Source: an uncultured Alphaproteobacteria bacterium
GTDB lineage: Bacteria; Pseudomonadota; Alphaproteobacteria; Rhodobacterales; Rhodobacteraceae
DNA: 44,001 nt
Assembly (NCBI GenBank): GCA_929200255.1
Contig: CAKMYZ010000022.1
Location: forward strand, 1 to 44,001
Direction of reading: 5' to 3'
The notes below the pieces were generated by a model. It was not told the DNA's origin. It saw only the letters and a program-made list of their open reading frames with translations, and ran no database searches. Each line of letters begins with the position of its first letter. The stretch's first letter is position 1. A program made the translations under genes and the position numbers. This document shows, in pieces, positions 27,990 to 36,327 of the stretch.

Positions 27990-29048
27990 ATGACAGACAC
28001 TACGCAAACGACACCTTTGCGGCGGATGATCCGCCCGCGGAACGATGAGGGAGGAGACAGCCCGCTGACGTCCTCTCGCGCGTTGCGGTTGGCACTCACG
28101 AAATCTGCCAATGATTCAATCGGTCTGGTGCTGACTGTGACCAGCGTTGCAGAAGATGTCGTCATGCTGGATGATATGTTGGGCGGGCTGTCGGACGATT
28201 TGCTACTGGTTGGTCTGGGCCGGGAAGGGGCACGGGTTGGGCTTGTCAGTCTTGATTTGCAACTGCGCGCTGCCATTGTCGAGATGCAGATCGTTGGCGC
28301 ACCGATTGATCAGGCCGCCACAGAACGCGCGCCAACATTGACCGACCACAGATTGTGTGAACCGTTCTTGGGCGCTTTCCTCAAGGCATTTCCGGCAGCG
28401 GTCAGCGGCACCCCACTTGGTGGGTGGGCCGATGGTGCAGCGTTGGATGACCGGTTCAGGGATGTGCGCGCGGCCGGGTTGGCGCTGGCGGATTGCAAGT
28501 ACAGGGTCGTGCGCATGAATGTAGATTTGGGCGTGGCTGAACGGCAAGGGCAGATCGCGATGGTTTTGCCGCTGGCGGAAGTGACCCTACCACAGGTCGC
28601 AGTTGACCCGGACCCTGTCGATTGGGATGCGGCGTTTCAAGAGACCGTGCAAGACGCGCATGCGACGTTGGAGGCGCAGCTTCACAGTTTTTCCGTTCCG
28701 TTGGCCACGATTGAAGGGTTGCGCGTTGATCAGCTTCTTCCATTGCCGGGTTGCACTGTCAGCTCTGTCAAACTTCGCGCTGCAGATGGGACGACCGTCG
28801 CACAGGCCAAGCTGGGGCAGCTTGGGGGGATGCGTGCGATCCGGCTTCAGCCTGCGCCACTGCCGCAGCTGACCGAACTGGCAGCGGGGGCAGCGCAGGA
28901 ACTCTCTGGTGTGCTGTCGCCTGGTTTGCTGGACGGCCCTGAAGAGCCGCTGATTGATGTGACAGTCGATGCCGATTCTGCAGAAACGGACGGAGGCAAA
29001 GCAGGTACCGGGCTGATGTCAGGCATTGAAATGGCGCTTGATGAGTAG
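27990..29048 (+). CDS. Orphan FliM/FliN-type SpoA-domain protein
   Basis: A 352-residue protein whose C-terminal half carries a SpoA-type motor-switch domain at about 225-290: SFSVPLATIEGLRVDQLLPLPG, then a beta-rich stretch ending GGMRAIRL. The N-terminal 200 residues are only weakly FliM-like, and the tail is acidic and probably disordered. Flagellar FliM/FliN form the switch that binds phospho-CheY. No flagellar genes are near; the closest neighbours are the histidine kinase and receiver on the same strand, 45 bp upstream. It could be an accessory switch protein or secretion C-ring component; its role is open. Confidence 0.8.
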   Translation: MTDTTQTTPLRRMIRPRNDEGGDSPLTSSRALRLALTKSANDSIGLVLTVTSVAEDVVMLDDMLGGLSDDLLLVGLGREGARVGLVSLDLQLRAAIVEMQIVGAPIDQAATERAPTLTDHRLCEPFLGAFLKAFPAAVSGTPLGGWADGAALDDRFRDVRAAGLALADCKYRVVRMNVDLGVAERQGQIAMVLPLAEVTLPQVAVDPDPVDWDAAFQETVQDAHATLEAQLHSFSVPLATIEGLRVDQLLPLPGCTVSSVKLRAADGTTVAQAKLGQLGGMRAIRLQPAPLPQLTELAAGAAQELSGVLSPGLLDGPEEPLIDVTVDADSAETDGGKAGTGLMSGIEMALDE

Positions 29049-29050
29049 AC

Positions 29051-29476
29051 CTATTGACCGGCCAGTGTGTCCAATTGCGCGCGCATCCCACCCAGATCGT
29101 AACCTGCAGCTGTTGTTGCGGCGATAATCGCATCCGTGGACATGTTCCCCGCCTGGCCAAGCGACCAGACAACAGACGACCGCGTGCCAGAGGCGCAATA
29201 GGCCAATGTGGGGCCGGTGGACGCGTCCATTGTTGCTATCTGAAGCTGCACCATGTCCATATTTAACCCCTGATGTGTCACCGGGTTCACAACAAAGGCC
29301 AGCCCCGCGTCCTCTGCTGCTGCCGCGATCACAGCGGCATGGTGGCTTGGCGGTATTTCCGCATCCGGCCTGTTGCAGATGATGGTCTTGAACCCCGCAG
29401 CGGCGATTGCGGGTATGTCCTCAACCCCGATCTGGGGCGAGACGGCATAGGTCGGGCTGATCTGGCGAATATCCAT
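29051..29476 (-). CDS. DUF442/TIGR01244 phosphatase-like (rhodanese-type) protein
   Basis: A 141-residue protein of the TIGR01244 family, a dual-specificity-phosphatase-like fold. The active loop is CASGTRS with Cys94 and Arg99. In Blh proteins of BigR operons this domain is fused to a metallo-beta-lactamase domain and acts on sulfur compounds, probably as a sulfurtransferase. Here it is a separate gene, last in the operon, 9 bp after the second YeeE/YedE gene. It is convergent with the SpoA-domain gene, 2 bp apart. Confidence 0.9.
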   Translation of the reverse strand: MDIRQISPTYAVSPQIGVEDIPAIAAAGFKTIICNRPDAEIPPSHHAAVIAAAAEDAGLAFVVNPVTHQGLNMDMVQLQIATMDASTGPTLAYCASGTRSSVVWSLGQAGNMSTDAIIAATTAAGYDLGGMRAQLDTLAGQ

Positions 29477-29485
29477 GCCGCCGTC

Positions 29486-29917
29486 TTAGACCGCTACGGC
29501 TTGCTGGTCCAGCCGGTTGCGCAGGGGTGGGGCGACCAACATCCCCGCCAGCATCGCGACAACGAAGATGAAACCGCCAATACCGCCATAACTGAGAGAT
29601 GCCATGGCCGGACCCGGGCACAGGCCCGCCAATCCCCATCCCATTCCAAAGAAGGTTGACCCGATCACCAGGTTGCGTCCCAGGCGCGGCTCTGGCGGTA
29701 TCGGAAATGCGTCAGCCAGCACAGGTTTGCGGCCCTGTGTGAACCGCCAAGCGGCGGCCATAGGTACAATCGCCCCCCCCATCACAAAGGCCAGTGTCGG
29801 ATCCCAATGACCAAAAACATCAAGCCAACCCTGCACCTTGGTGGTGTCGGTCATGCCGGAAATCAGCAACCCCAGCCCAAAGAGTGCACCAACCAGAAAT
29901 GAGATCATCCCGCGCAT
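29486..29917 (-). CDS. YeeE/YedE-type sulfur transporter half, second subunit
   Basis: A 143-residue membrane protein (DUF6691-like) with four hydrophobic segments and the conserved cysteine motif LAGLCPGPAMASL, which in YeeE/YedE transporters relays thiosulfate or other sulfur groups across the membrane. Its ATG overlaps the stop of the first half (TGATG). Together the two halves correspond to one full YeeE. The longer open frame upstream of 29917 is a shadow of the first half. Confidence 0.9.
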   Translation of the reverse strand: MRGMISFLVGALFGLGLLISGMTDTTKVQGWLDVFGHWDPTLAFVMGGAIVPMAAAWRFTQGRKPVLADAFPIPPEPRLGRNLVIGSTFFGMGWGLAGLCPGPAMASLSYGGIGGFIFVVAMLAGMLVAPPLRNRLDQQAVAV

Positions 29918-30342
29918 CAGATCAACCCCAGAGCATGTTTGAAAATGGCAACTGTCAGGCCACCCGCGCCAATGTAGAACGCCGTGGCCACAATGCCGCG
30001 CAAAGACAGCCGCGAAATCCCGCAAACCCCGTGCCCGGATGTGCAGCCATTGGCCAGCCGTGTGCCGACACCAACCAGCAGGCCTGCGATGATGATCACG
30101 GCCCAGTTGTTTGTCAGATGCGTTTGGGCACCTCCCATCATGAAGGCTGCAATGGCAGGCACGATGATCAGGCCCGCAATCAGCGCCCCCCGTTCTCTCC
30201 AATCGTGTCGCCCGCTGCCATCAATCAGACCGCCGATGATGCCGGAAGCACCCATGATTTGCCCGTTTACCAACAGATAAACAGCCGCAGCAGTGCCGAT
30301 GAGCAGGCCACCTGCGAGCCCCATGATCCAATCCAATGGCAT
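29917..30342 (-). CDS. YeeE/YedE-type sulfur transporter half, first subunit
   Basis: A 141-residue membrane protein with about four hydrophobic segments and the signature ANGCTSGHGVCGISRLS near residues 97-113, which carries the conserved cysteines of the family. It lies 25 bp after the MBL gene and is translationally coupled to the second half. In BigR-type operons the pair is thought to move sulfur compounds such as sulfite or thiosulfate. Confidence 0.92.
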   Translation of the reverse strand: MPLDWIMGLAGGLLIGTAAAVYLLVNGQIMGASGIIGGLIDGSGRHDWRERGALIAGLIIVPAIAAFMMGGAQTHLTNNWAVIIIAGLLVGVGTRLANGCTSGHGVCGISRLSLRGIVATAFYIGAGGLTVAIFKHALGLI

Positions 30343-30367
30343 GATATGTCCTTATATTTCTAGTGGT

Positions 30368-31231
30368 TCAAAGTCGATTGATCGGCACTTTGAAATAGCG
30401 CTGCCCGTTGTCTTCGGGATCGGGGAAATGACCGGCACGCATGTTGGTTTGCAGCGACGGCAAGATCAGCCGCGGCATCCCCAATTTTGCATCCCGCGCC
30501 TCGCGCATATGCACGAAGTCTTCTAGTGGGCGCCCTTCGCCGATATGCACGTTGAGCGCCTTTTGTTCGCCCACTGTGGTCTCCCATGCGAATTCATCTC
30601 GTCCCGGCGCCTTGTAGTCGTGGCCCACGAAAATCCGGGTCTCATCTGGCAGTGACAAGATCTTTTGGATTGATGCATAAAGATCTTCGGCAGAGCCGCC
30701 GGGGAAGTCGCATCGCGCCGTGCCAAAGTCGGGCATAAAGAGCGTATCACCGACAAATGCTGCATCGCTGACAACATAGGTCAGACAAGCCGGTGTGTGC
30801 CCCGGCGTGTGCATGACATCGACACGCATTTGCCCGATATGCAGGCTGTCGCCATCGGCAAAGAGGGCGTCAAACTGCGACCCGTCACGCTCAAACTCAG
30901 TGCCTTCGTTAAAGACCTTTCCAAATGTGTCCTGCACCACCGTGATGTTTGCGCCAATCCCGATCTTGCCGCCAAGGTGCTCTTGCAAATAGGGGGCAGC
31001 CGACAAGTGGTCTGCATGCACGTGGCTTTCCAGTATCCAGGCGACCGTCAGCCCTTCCGATTTCACCCAGTCAATGATCTGGTCCGCGGATTGTGTGTCG
31101 GTGCGCCCTGCGGCCTGATCGTAATCAAGCACACTGTCGATGATCGCACAGGTGCTGCCCTGTGGCTCGCAGACAACGTATGAAACTGTATTGGTGGCAT
31201 TGTCGAAGAATGCGTGCACTTTGGGTGTCAT
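30368..31231 (-). CDS. MBL-fold persulfide dioxygenase-like hydrolase
   Basis: A 287-residue metallo-beta-lactamase-fold protein of the ETHE1/Blh type. The metal motif is HVHADH (His70, His72, Asp74, His75), with later ligands in HTPGHTPACLTY, VGDTLF and FVGHDY. The expected reaction is oxidation of glutathione persulfide to sulfite, part of sulfide detoxification. It starts the operon and is divergent from the BigR/SqrR-like repressor, with a 16 bp palindrome between the two. Confidence 0.92.
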   Translation of the reverse strand: MTPKVHAFFDNATNTVSYVVCEPQGSTCAIIDSVLDYDQAAGRTDTQSADQIIDWVKSEGLTVAWILESHVHADHLSAAPYLQEHLGGKIGIGANITVVQDTFGKVFNEGTEFERDGSQFDALFADGDSLHIGQMRVDVMHTPGHTPACLTYVVSDAAFVGDTLFMPDFGTARCDFPGGSAEDLYASIQKILSLPDETRIFVGHDYKAPGRDEFAWETTVGEQKALNVHIGEGRPLEDFVHMREARDAKLGMPRLILPSLQTNMRAGHFPDPEDNGQRYFKVPINRL

Positions 31232-31273
31232 ATCAAATCTCCTTGGAGTTAAATGATAGCCACTTTTCGAAAG

Positions 31274-31289
31274 ATTTCAATATTGAAAT
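31274..31289. promoter_or_regulatory. Perfect 16 bp palindrome, probable BigR/SqrR operator
   Basis: ATTTCAATATTGAAAT is its own reverse complement. It sits between the divergent MBL gene (43 bp away) and the BigR/SqrR-like gene (32 bp away). An AT-rich palindrome in this position is what a dimeric ArsR-type repressor would use to control both directions. Confidence 0.75.
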
Positions 31290-31320
31290 GTGTTAACGAC
31301 AGTAGAGAAGATAGAAGCGT

Positions 31321-31644
31321 GTGAATATGGAAGAACCGATCCAGACCATGGCCGACCCGATGGATGCGGCCGCAACCGAAGCGGCAGAGGTGCTCAAATC
31401 CTTGGCGAACCCTGGCCGGTTGCGCATTCTCTGTGCGCTTGTCCCCGGTGAAATGACAGTCGGAGAGTTGGAAGTGGCAATTGGTGCCAGCCAATCCTAT
31501 GTTTCAGGCCAGCTTTTGCGATTGCGCAACGAAGGTCTGGTGGCCTGCGAACGCAACGGGCGCAGCATGCATTATCGGTTGTCTGATCCGCGGGTGCGCC
31601 CGTTGCTGGAACGGATTTACGAGCTGTTCTGCCCCGCCACGTAA
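31321..31644 (+). CDS. bigR: BigR/SqrR-type persulfide-sensing ArsR repressor
   Basis: A 107-residue winged-helix repressor. The recognition region ASQSYVSGQLLRLRNEGLV spans about residues 56-74. Cys38 and Cys104 match the two cysteines that in SqrR and BigR form a polysulfide bridge when sulfide or persulfide is present, releasing DNA; Cys76 is extra. It is divergent from its probable target operon (MBL, YeeE/YedE, DUF442). The start may be this GTG or the ATG 6 nt later. The 3' end overlaps the convergent acyl-CoA dehydrogenase gene by 28 bp. Confidence 0.93.
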   Translation: MNMEEPIQTMADPMDAAATEAAEVLKSLANPGRLRILCALVPGEMTVGELEVAIGASQSYVSGQLLRLRNEGLVACERNGRSMHYRLSDPRVRPLLERIYELFCPAT

Positions 31645-32846
31645 CCGGCCAGTTCCGCCCGTGCGACCTGTCGGCGATGCACGGCGTCTGGTCCATCAGC
31701 CAGGCGCAACGTGCGCAGATGCGTCCACTGACGCGCCAACGGTGTATCCTGTGAAACACCCGCTGCCCCATACATCTGAATGGCCTTATCGGTGATATCA
31801 AGGGCCACCTGTGGGGCCACAACCTTGATCTGGCTGATCCACGGGGCTGCGGCGCGTTTGTCACCTTGATCCATCATCCATGCCGCCTTGAGGCACAGCA
31901 GTCGCGCCTGTTCGATATCCATGCGCGCCTTGGCGATCAGGTCAAAGTTTTCACCCAATTGCGCCAGCGGTTTGCCAAATGCCTCGCGAGCGACTGACCG
32001 TTCACAAAGCAACTCCAACGCTTTTTCAGCCTGCCCAATCGCGCGCATGCAGTGGTGAATACGCCCCGGCCCAAGACGGCCCTGCGCAATCTCAAACCCG
32101 CGCCCTTCGCCCAAAAGCAGATTCTCTGCCGGGACACGGACATCGGTATAGCCCAAATGCATGTGCCCGTGGGGGGCATCATCGTGGCCGTAAACCTCCA
32201 TCGCGCGGAGTTTTTCGATACCGGGCGTATCGGCCGGCACAACAATCATCGCGTGTTGCTGGTGCTTGGGGCCATCATAGGACGTGCGCACCATCACGAT
32301 ATGCACAGCACAGCGCGGATCACCTGCGCCGGTGGCCCACCATTTCTGCCCGTTCAGCACATAGGCATCACCGTCGCGTTCACAACGCATGGCAATATTC
32401 GTGGCATCAGAGCTGGCCACATCCGGCTCTGTCATCAGATAGGCGGACCGGATGTCACCCGCCATCAGCGGCTTCAGCCAGCGCTTTTTCATGGCGTCCG
32501 TACCGTAACGGGCAAAGACCTCCATATTCCCGGTATCGGGTGCGTTGCAGTTGAAAACCTCGGCGGCGAGGTGGCTTTTGCCCATTTCTTCGGCCAGATA
32601 GGCGTATTCAACGGTGTTGAGCTGCGGGCCATCGCGAAACGTGTCCCAGAAATTCCAAAGGCCCCGCTCTTTGGCTTTGGCCTTGAGCCCTTCGACCATG
32701 TCTGTCTGCCGTGCGGTAAATGTCCAGCGATCGCCGACCGACACCTCTGCCAGAAATGGCTCGTCCAGCGGCGCAATCTCATCGGTGATCATCGCCTTGA
32801 CCGCTGCCAGTACCGGCATCAGCCGTTCGGTATGTCCCAGGTCCAT
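31617..32846 (-). CDS. Acyl-CoA dehydrogenase (ACAD10/11-like)
   Basis: A 409-residue FAD-dependent acyl-CoA dehydrogenase. Seen are AYLMTEPDVASSDATNI (FAD/substrate loop), NGQKWWATGAGDPRC, the C-terminal helical domain with RSVAREAFGKPLAQLGENFDLIAKAR, and the GAAGVSQDTPLAR end. Sequence and partner suggest the ACAD10/11 group, which acts on 4-hydroxyacyl-CoA after phosphorylation. The ATG has GGAGGA upstream. It is divergent from the aminoglycoside-phosphotransferase-like gene 96 bp away, so the two are probably functional partners. Confidence 0.93.
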   Translation of the reverse strand: MDLGHTERLMPVLAAVKAMITDEIAPLDEPFLAEVSVGDRWTFTARQTDMVEGLKAKAKERGLWNFWDTFRDGPQLNTVEYAYLAEEMGKSHLAAEVFNCNAPDTGNMEVFARYGTDAMKKRWLKPLMAGDIRSAYLMTEPDVASSDATNIAMRCERDGDAYVLNGQKWWATGAGDPRCAVHIVMVRTSYDGPKHQQHAMIVVPADTPGIEKLRAMEVYGHDDAPHGHMHLGYTDVRVPAENLLLGEGRGFEIAQGRLGPGRIHHCMRAIGQAEKALELLCERSVAREAFGKPLAQLGENFDLIAKARMDIEQARLLCLKAAWMMDQGDKRAAAPWISQIKVVAPQVALDITDKAIQMYGAAGVSQDTPLARQWTHLRTLRLADGPDAVHRRQVARAELAGYVAGQNSS

Positions 32847-32942
32847 TGTTATCCTCCACACTCTTGGGGGCATCGTGCACCGCCCTGGGCGGGTGTCAAT
32901 CAATGGGTTGCGTCAGCGCGCGTCAGCGGAGCTAATGGAGGC

Positions 32943-33992
32943 ATGAAAGAAGCGGCAAAAAACCTCGGGATCGGTCTGGCAGCGCTTGACACGTACCTGT
33001 CCAACGTCATCGACGAATTTGACGGGCTGACCGATGTGACCAAATTCGGCACCGGCCAGTCCAATCCGACATTTCACCTGCGCGCAAAAAGCGGTGACTA
33101 TGTTCTGCGCAGCAAACCCCCCGGTCGGTTGTTGCCCTCCGCGCATGCCGTAGATCGCGAATTTCGGGTGATGCGGGCCCTCGCGTCGACCAACGTACCC
33201 GTGCCCAAGATGTTGCATCTGGCAAACGCTGCAGCATCCCCCAGTGGACGTGATTTCTTTGTCATGCGCTACCTGCCGGGTCGGGTATTCTGGGATCCTG
33301 CTTTGCCTGATTGCACGACCAAGGAACGCGCTGCGATCTACGACGCGATGAATCAGACCTTGGCGGCGCTGCATGACGTAGATGTGGCAAGCGTTGGGTT
33401 GGCCGACTACGGCAAACCCGGTAGCTATTTTGCGCGCCAATTAGACCGATGGAGCAGCCAGTACCGGACCTCAGTAGAGGCACCCAGCGATGCAATGGCG
33501 CTGATCATGGATTGGTTGGGGGCCAATATGCCCGCCGATGATGGGCAGGTGTCGCTCGTGCATGGCGATTGGCGGCTGGACAACATGATCTTTGCGCCCG
33601 ACGCGCCACAGATCGCCGGTGTGCTGGATTGGGAACTATCAACGCTCGGGCATCCGATGGCGGACCTTGCGTATCAATGTATGCAATGGCGCCTGCCAAA
33701 TCAGGGTGACATGCGCGGGCTGGCAGGCGTGGACCGCGCGGCCCTGGGCCTGCCAAGCGAGGCGGCATATGTGGCGGACTACCTGCGCCGACGGGGGCTG
33801 CCGGGCATCGACAATTGGCCATTCTATCTGGTCTTTGCCTTCTTTAGGTTGGCCGCGATCCTTGCTGGCGTCGCGGCGCGCGCTGCCGCAGGCAACGCAT
33901 CAAACCCCAAAATGGCCCGCAAATACGGGGCGGCGGTGCCCGCCCTGGCGGCCATGGCCACGGTCGTCATCCATCAAGGGGCGGAACTTTAG
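32943..33992 (+). CDS. APH-family phosphotransferase (ACAD10/11 N-domain type)
   Basis: A 349-residue kinase-fold protein. The N-terminal FGTGQSNPTFHL is the nucleotide loop, the catalytic loop is LVHGDWRLDNMIF, and the metal-binding motif is VLDWELSTLGHPMADLAYQC. This subtype is fused to acyl-CoA dehydrogenase in animal ACAD10/11 and occurs separately in bacteria (LvaA-like), phosphorylating 4-hydroxyacyl-CoA. The divergent neighbour is an acyl-CoA dehydrogenase, supporting that role. The chosen ATG has GGAGG very close (1 nt), so translation initiation may be weak; the frame upstream inside the dehydrogenase is a shadow. Confidence 0.88.
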   Translation: MKEAAKNLGIGLAALDTYLSNVIDEFDGLTDVTKFGTGQSNPTFHLRAKSGDYVLRSKPPGRLLPSAHAVDREFRVMRALASTNVPVPKMLHLANAAASPSGRDFFVMRYLPGRVFWDPALPDCTTKERAAIYDAMNQTLAALHDVDVASVGLADYGKPGSYFARQLDRWSSQYRTSVEAPSDAMALIMDWLGANMPADDGQVSLVHGDWRLDNMIFAPDAPQIAGVLDWELSTLGHPMADLAYQCMQWRLPNQGDMRGLAGVDRAALGLPSEAAYVADYLRRRGLPGIDNWPFYLVFAFFRLAAILAGVAARAAAGNASNPKMARKYGAAVPALAAMATVVIHQGAEL

Positions 33993-34204
33993 CCGAGCAT
34001 CACCCCGATGATCACGGCCATCAGACCAATCATCGACACGAAAAGCGCGACTAGGTTCACGGGCAGAATGGCAGAAACGCGGGCGCGCAGATCTTCATCG
34101 CTGAGGTTGGCGCGTTTGGCGCGGGCCACAGCGACAATGCTATAGACAATCCCACAGAGGCCAAGGGCTGACAGTGCCGCACCGATCCAGACAATAACTT
34201 CCAT
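33989..34204 (-). CDS. Small two-helix membrane protein, unknown function
   Basis: A 71-residue protein with hydrophobic segments at about 3-27 and 47-70, joined by a charged loop ([17 protein letters not shown]). It looks like a conserved alphaproteobacterial membrane protein, but I know no function. GGATGGAG precedes the ATG. The 3' end overlaps the convergent phosphotransferase gene by 4 bp. Confidence 0.75.
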   Translation of the reverse strand: MEVIVWIGAALSALGLCGIVYSIVAVARAKRANLSDEDLRARVSAILPVNLVALFVSMIGLMAVIIGVMLG

Positions 34205-34315
34205 ACCCGCTCCATCCTTCTTTTGTGCGGGGTAACCCGCCGCAATCGCCTGTGCAAGGGTTGCAGGGGCTTGGGGCAGGGGCTAGGGATTGGCCAACCT
34301 GACAGGAGAGCCGTA

Positions 34316-34573
34316 ATGAATGATTCCGTGACCGAAACAAGCAGCACCGTCGCCGGACAAGAGCTGCGTCAGTTTGTGGAACGCTACGAGCGGCTTGAAG
34401 CGGAAAAGAAAGACATCGCCGACGCACAAAAAGAGGTGATGGCAGAGGCCAAAGGGCGCGGATACGACACCAAGGTGCTGCGCAAGATCGTGGCTATCCG
34501 CAAGCGCGACGCCAATGATCTGGCCGAGGAAGAAGCGGTCCTGGACATGTACAAGGCCGCTTTGGGGATGTAG
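34316..34573 (+). CDS. gapR: GapR-family DNA-binding protein (DUF2312)
   Basis: An 85-residue, highly charged helical protein of the GapR/DUF2312 family. The core [24 protein letters not shown] is followed by the [20 protein letters not shown] signature, and the end has MYKAALGM. GapR in Caulobacter binds overtwisted AT-rich DNA and supports replication and segregation. The start is the ATG with AGGAGAG upstream; the longer frame before it is not family-like. Confidence 0.95.
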   Translation: MNDSVTETSSTVAGQELRQFVERYERLEAEKKDIADAQKEVMAEAKGRGYDTKVLRKIVAIRKRDANDLAEEEAVLDMYKAALGM

Positions 34574-34575
34574 TT

Positions 34576-35457
34576 TCAGGTGAATGGCAGGATGAGGGTC
34601 ACGCCTTCCATCTGTCCAATCACCTCAAGGTCGTCTTCATAGGCTGCGGTCAGGGCAGCGACGGTGTCTGCGTCAAGCTCTGGCCAGTCAATGGCGTCTT
34701 CGACTTGGTCAGGCACGGCGAATTCTTCCATCACATCTGCGATTAGGTTCTGCAATGCCCCTTCGGACTGTGGGGCAAGCTCTGCCTGGGCGCGTGCAAG
34801 GGCCTCCATCCCTTCTGGCGTCACAATCTGTGCCAATAGGTCATACTGACCCGTGATTGGAACCTCCGGCGCAAGGCCCGTTTGCAGCCGGATCAGCTGT
34901 TCCCAAATCAGCGGCGTGTCCTCGTTGCACCAAATAGTCAGCTGTGCGTTGGGTGCCGCGCGCCTGATCCGTGCAATGACGTCAGACCAGCGCAATTCCC
35001 CTAGTGTAAGAAACCCAAGGTAGGTCGCGATATCGGCAGCGCCCGCACGGGTCGCAGTTTCCTGCAGAAAGCTTGCTGGGTTGCGGATGCCAAAATAAAG
35101 CGATAGCGCGTCCTGCTCGAAAATCTGGTATAGGCCGCGCAGTTTCATCTCTGCCTGTGGATAAAGCAGCCCATGATCAAAGATGCGCTTGGGAACGGCA
35201 ATGAAGTTGTCATTGCTCAGGACAATGCGCGAGATGCTGTCATCCTCGACAATGGCATCGATGAGAATGTCACGTGTCTCGGGCCGGGGCAGGGCGCCAT
35301 CAAGCTGCTGGAGCGTCTCGCGGATCAACTTGCGATATTTGCCGGGGCCGGGCACGGCGATCCTGTTTTGCAACAGTATATCGGCATTTTTGAGGATTGA
35401 CTTGAGCAGTCGATCCTCATCTGTGCAGTTTGCGCCGATATGAAATGCGATCTGCAT
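34576..35457 (-). CDS. Conserved hypothetical protein, sulfotransferase-like N-terminus
   Basis: A 293-residue soluble protein that I do not recognise. The start IAFHIGANCTDEDRLLKSI sits where sulfotransferases have FHIGxxKTGTT, but the phosphosulfate-loop lysine and glycine are lost, so sulfate transfer is doubtful. The rest is helical and acidic towards the C-terminus. The ATG at 35457 is chosen over an in-frame start at 35592. It ends 2 bp from the convergent gapR-like gene. Confidence 0.65.
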   Translation of the reverse strand: MQIAFHIGANCTDEDRLLKSILKNADILLQNRIAVPGPGKYRKLIRETLQQLDGALPRPETRDILIDAIVEDDSISRIVLSNDNFIAVPKRIFDHGLLYPQAEMKLRGLYQIFEQDALSLYFGIRNPASFLQETATRAGAADIATYLGFLTLGELRWSDVIARIRRAAPNAQLTIWCNEDTPLIWEQLIRLQTGLAPEVPITGQYDLLAQIVTPEGMEALARAQAELAPQSEGALQNLIADVMEEFAVPDQVEDAIDWPELDADTVAALTAAYEDDLEVIGQMEGVTLILPFT

Positions 35458-35651
35458 GTGAGGCCTTGTTGTGCTGCGGTTTGGGGCATCATAGGGTGAT
35501 TTGCAGCCCATGAAAGCAGGTTTGCGTGGGTGCCCGCAATCTTTGCATGATTTTTCGCATGTGGCAGTGAAAACACCATTGCAAAGCGGCAATTTCTGCT
35601 GCTATACGCCGCGCATTCGGTTCGCCCGATCCGCGTCCAAGACGCGCCAGT

Positions 35652-35727
35652 GCCCCTATAGCTCAGCTGGTAGAGCAACTGATTTGTAATCAGTAGGTCC
35701 GCGGTTCGAGTCCGTGTGGGGGCACCA
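35652..35727 (+). tRNA. tRNA-Thr (anticodon UGU)
   Basis: A full cloverleaf is seen: acceptor GCCCCTA with TGGGGGC, D stem GCTC/GAGC, anticodon stem ACTGA/TCAGT with loop TTTGTAA (anticodon TGT at 35685-35687), and T arm with TTCGAGT. Discriminator A and an encoded CCA end at 35727. It marks the border between core DNA and the downstream element; tRNA 3' ends are common integration sites. Confidence 0.97.
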
Positions 35728-36327
35728 TTTTTATCAATAAAGTCAATATGATACGTGAGAATGGTGCGCATCTAAAACCGCAACATTTTGAAAGCAGACA
35801 TATAGCAGACATTTTGCGATTCAGGCTTGCTGCACCCCGCACCAACTCAGTCTGAAACGTCCAATACGTTCTAGTCGATTGGATGGCAGTACTCGCTTCC
35901 CGATTTTGTATATATTTTCAATATGTTGATATGTTTTGATATGGAAATACGTTGTTAATTGAATAATCAAGTATCAACACAGGCAGTGGGCACTTTATGC
36001 GATGAATGAAGGCGTATAGGAAGCGCGAAACATCCGTATTTCGATATTAACATGTTGTTATTAAAATATTTTCTCAACAAAAAACATTTGACCGGTAGTG
36101 CAGTTGCTTATGGTAGTATATGCGAACCTAAACTCGCGGCGCGATGGGCGGCAAACCCATCTAGGTATTCTACACGAGAACACGGGCGATAGTTGTGTCA
36201 GCTTCCCGCGTTAGCCCGTCTGAGAGTGACTTTAAAGTTTGCAGTAGCATCCATTTGCGACTTCACGTCGAACCTGACGTATGGCAGACAGGGGCGGCAC
36301 GATCTGCGAAGTAAGGGCGGTAAAATA
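35728..36327. other. AT-rich gene-free stretch between tRNA-Thr and the RM operon
   Basis: Six hundred bases without a supportable gene. Two AGCAGACAT copies lie at 35793-35801 and 35804-35812. TTGATATG occurs twice, 10 bp apart, at 35926-35943. An imperfect 12 bp dyad (10 of 12 pairs) lies at 35951-35978. A TTGACC box at 36088-36093 followed by TATGGT could be part of the operon promoter, but its spacing is poor. The low GC compared with the left side fits the edge of acquired DNA. No integrase remnant is seen. Confidence 0.6.

Noticed and set aside
29918..30202. N-terminal extension of the second YeeE/YedE frame
   Set aside because: It is the first half-transporter gene read in another frame; the ATG at 29917 gives the family start.
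32052..32942. N-terminal extension of the phosphotransferase frame
   Set aside because: It is antisense to the acyl-CoA dehydrogenase; the kinase domain begins after 32943.
35325..35771. 148-codon minus-strand ORF covering the tRNA
   Set aside because: Its middle is the translated antisense of tRNA-Thr, a well-known false protein, and the rest overlaps the hypothetical gene.
35728..36327. Integrase gene or remnant next to tRNA-Thr
   Set aside because: No frame with tyrosine-recombinase motifs is present; the stretch is AT-rich and full of stops.
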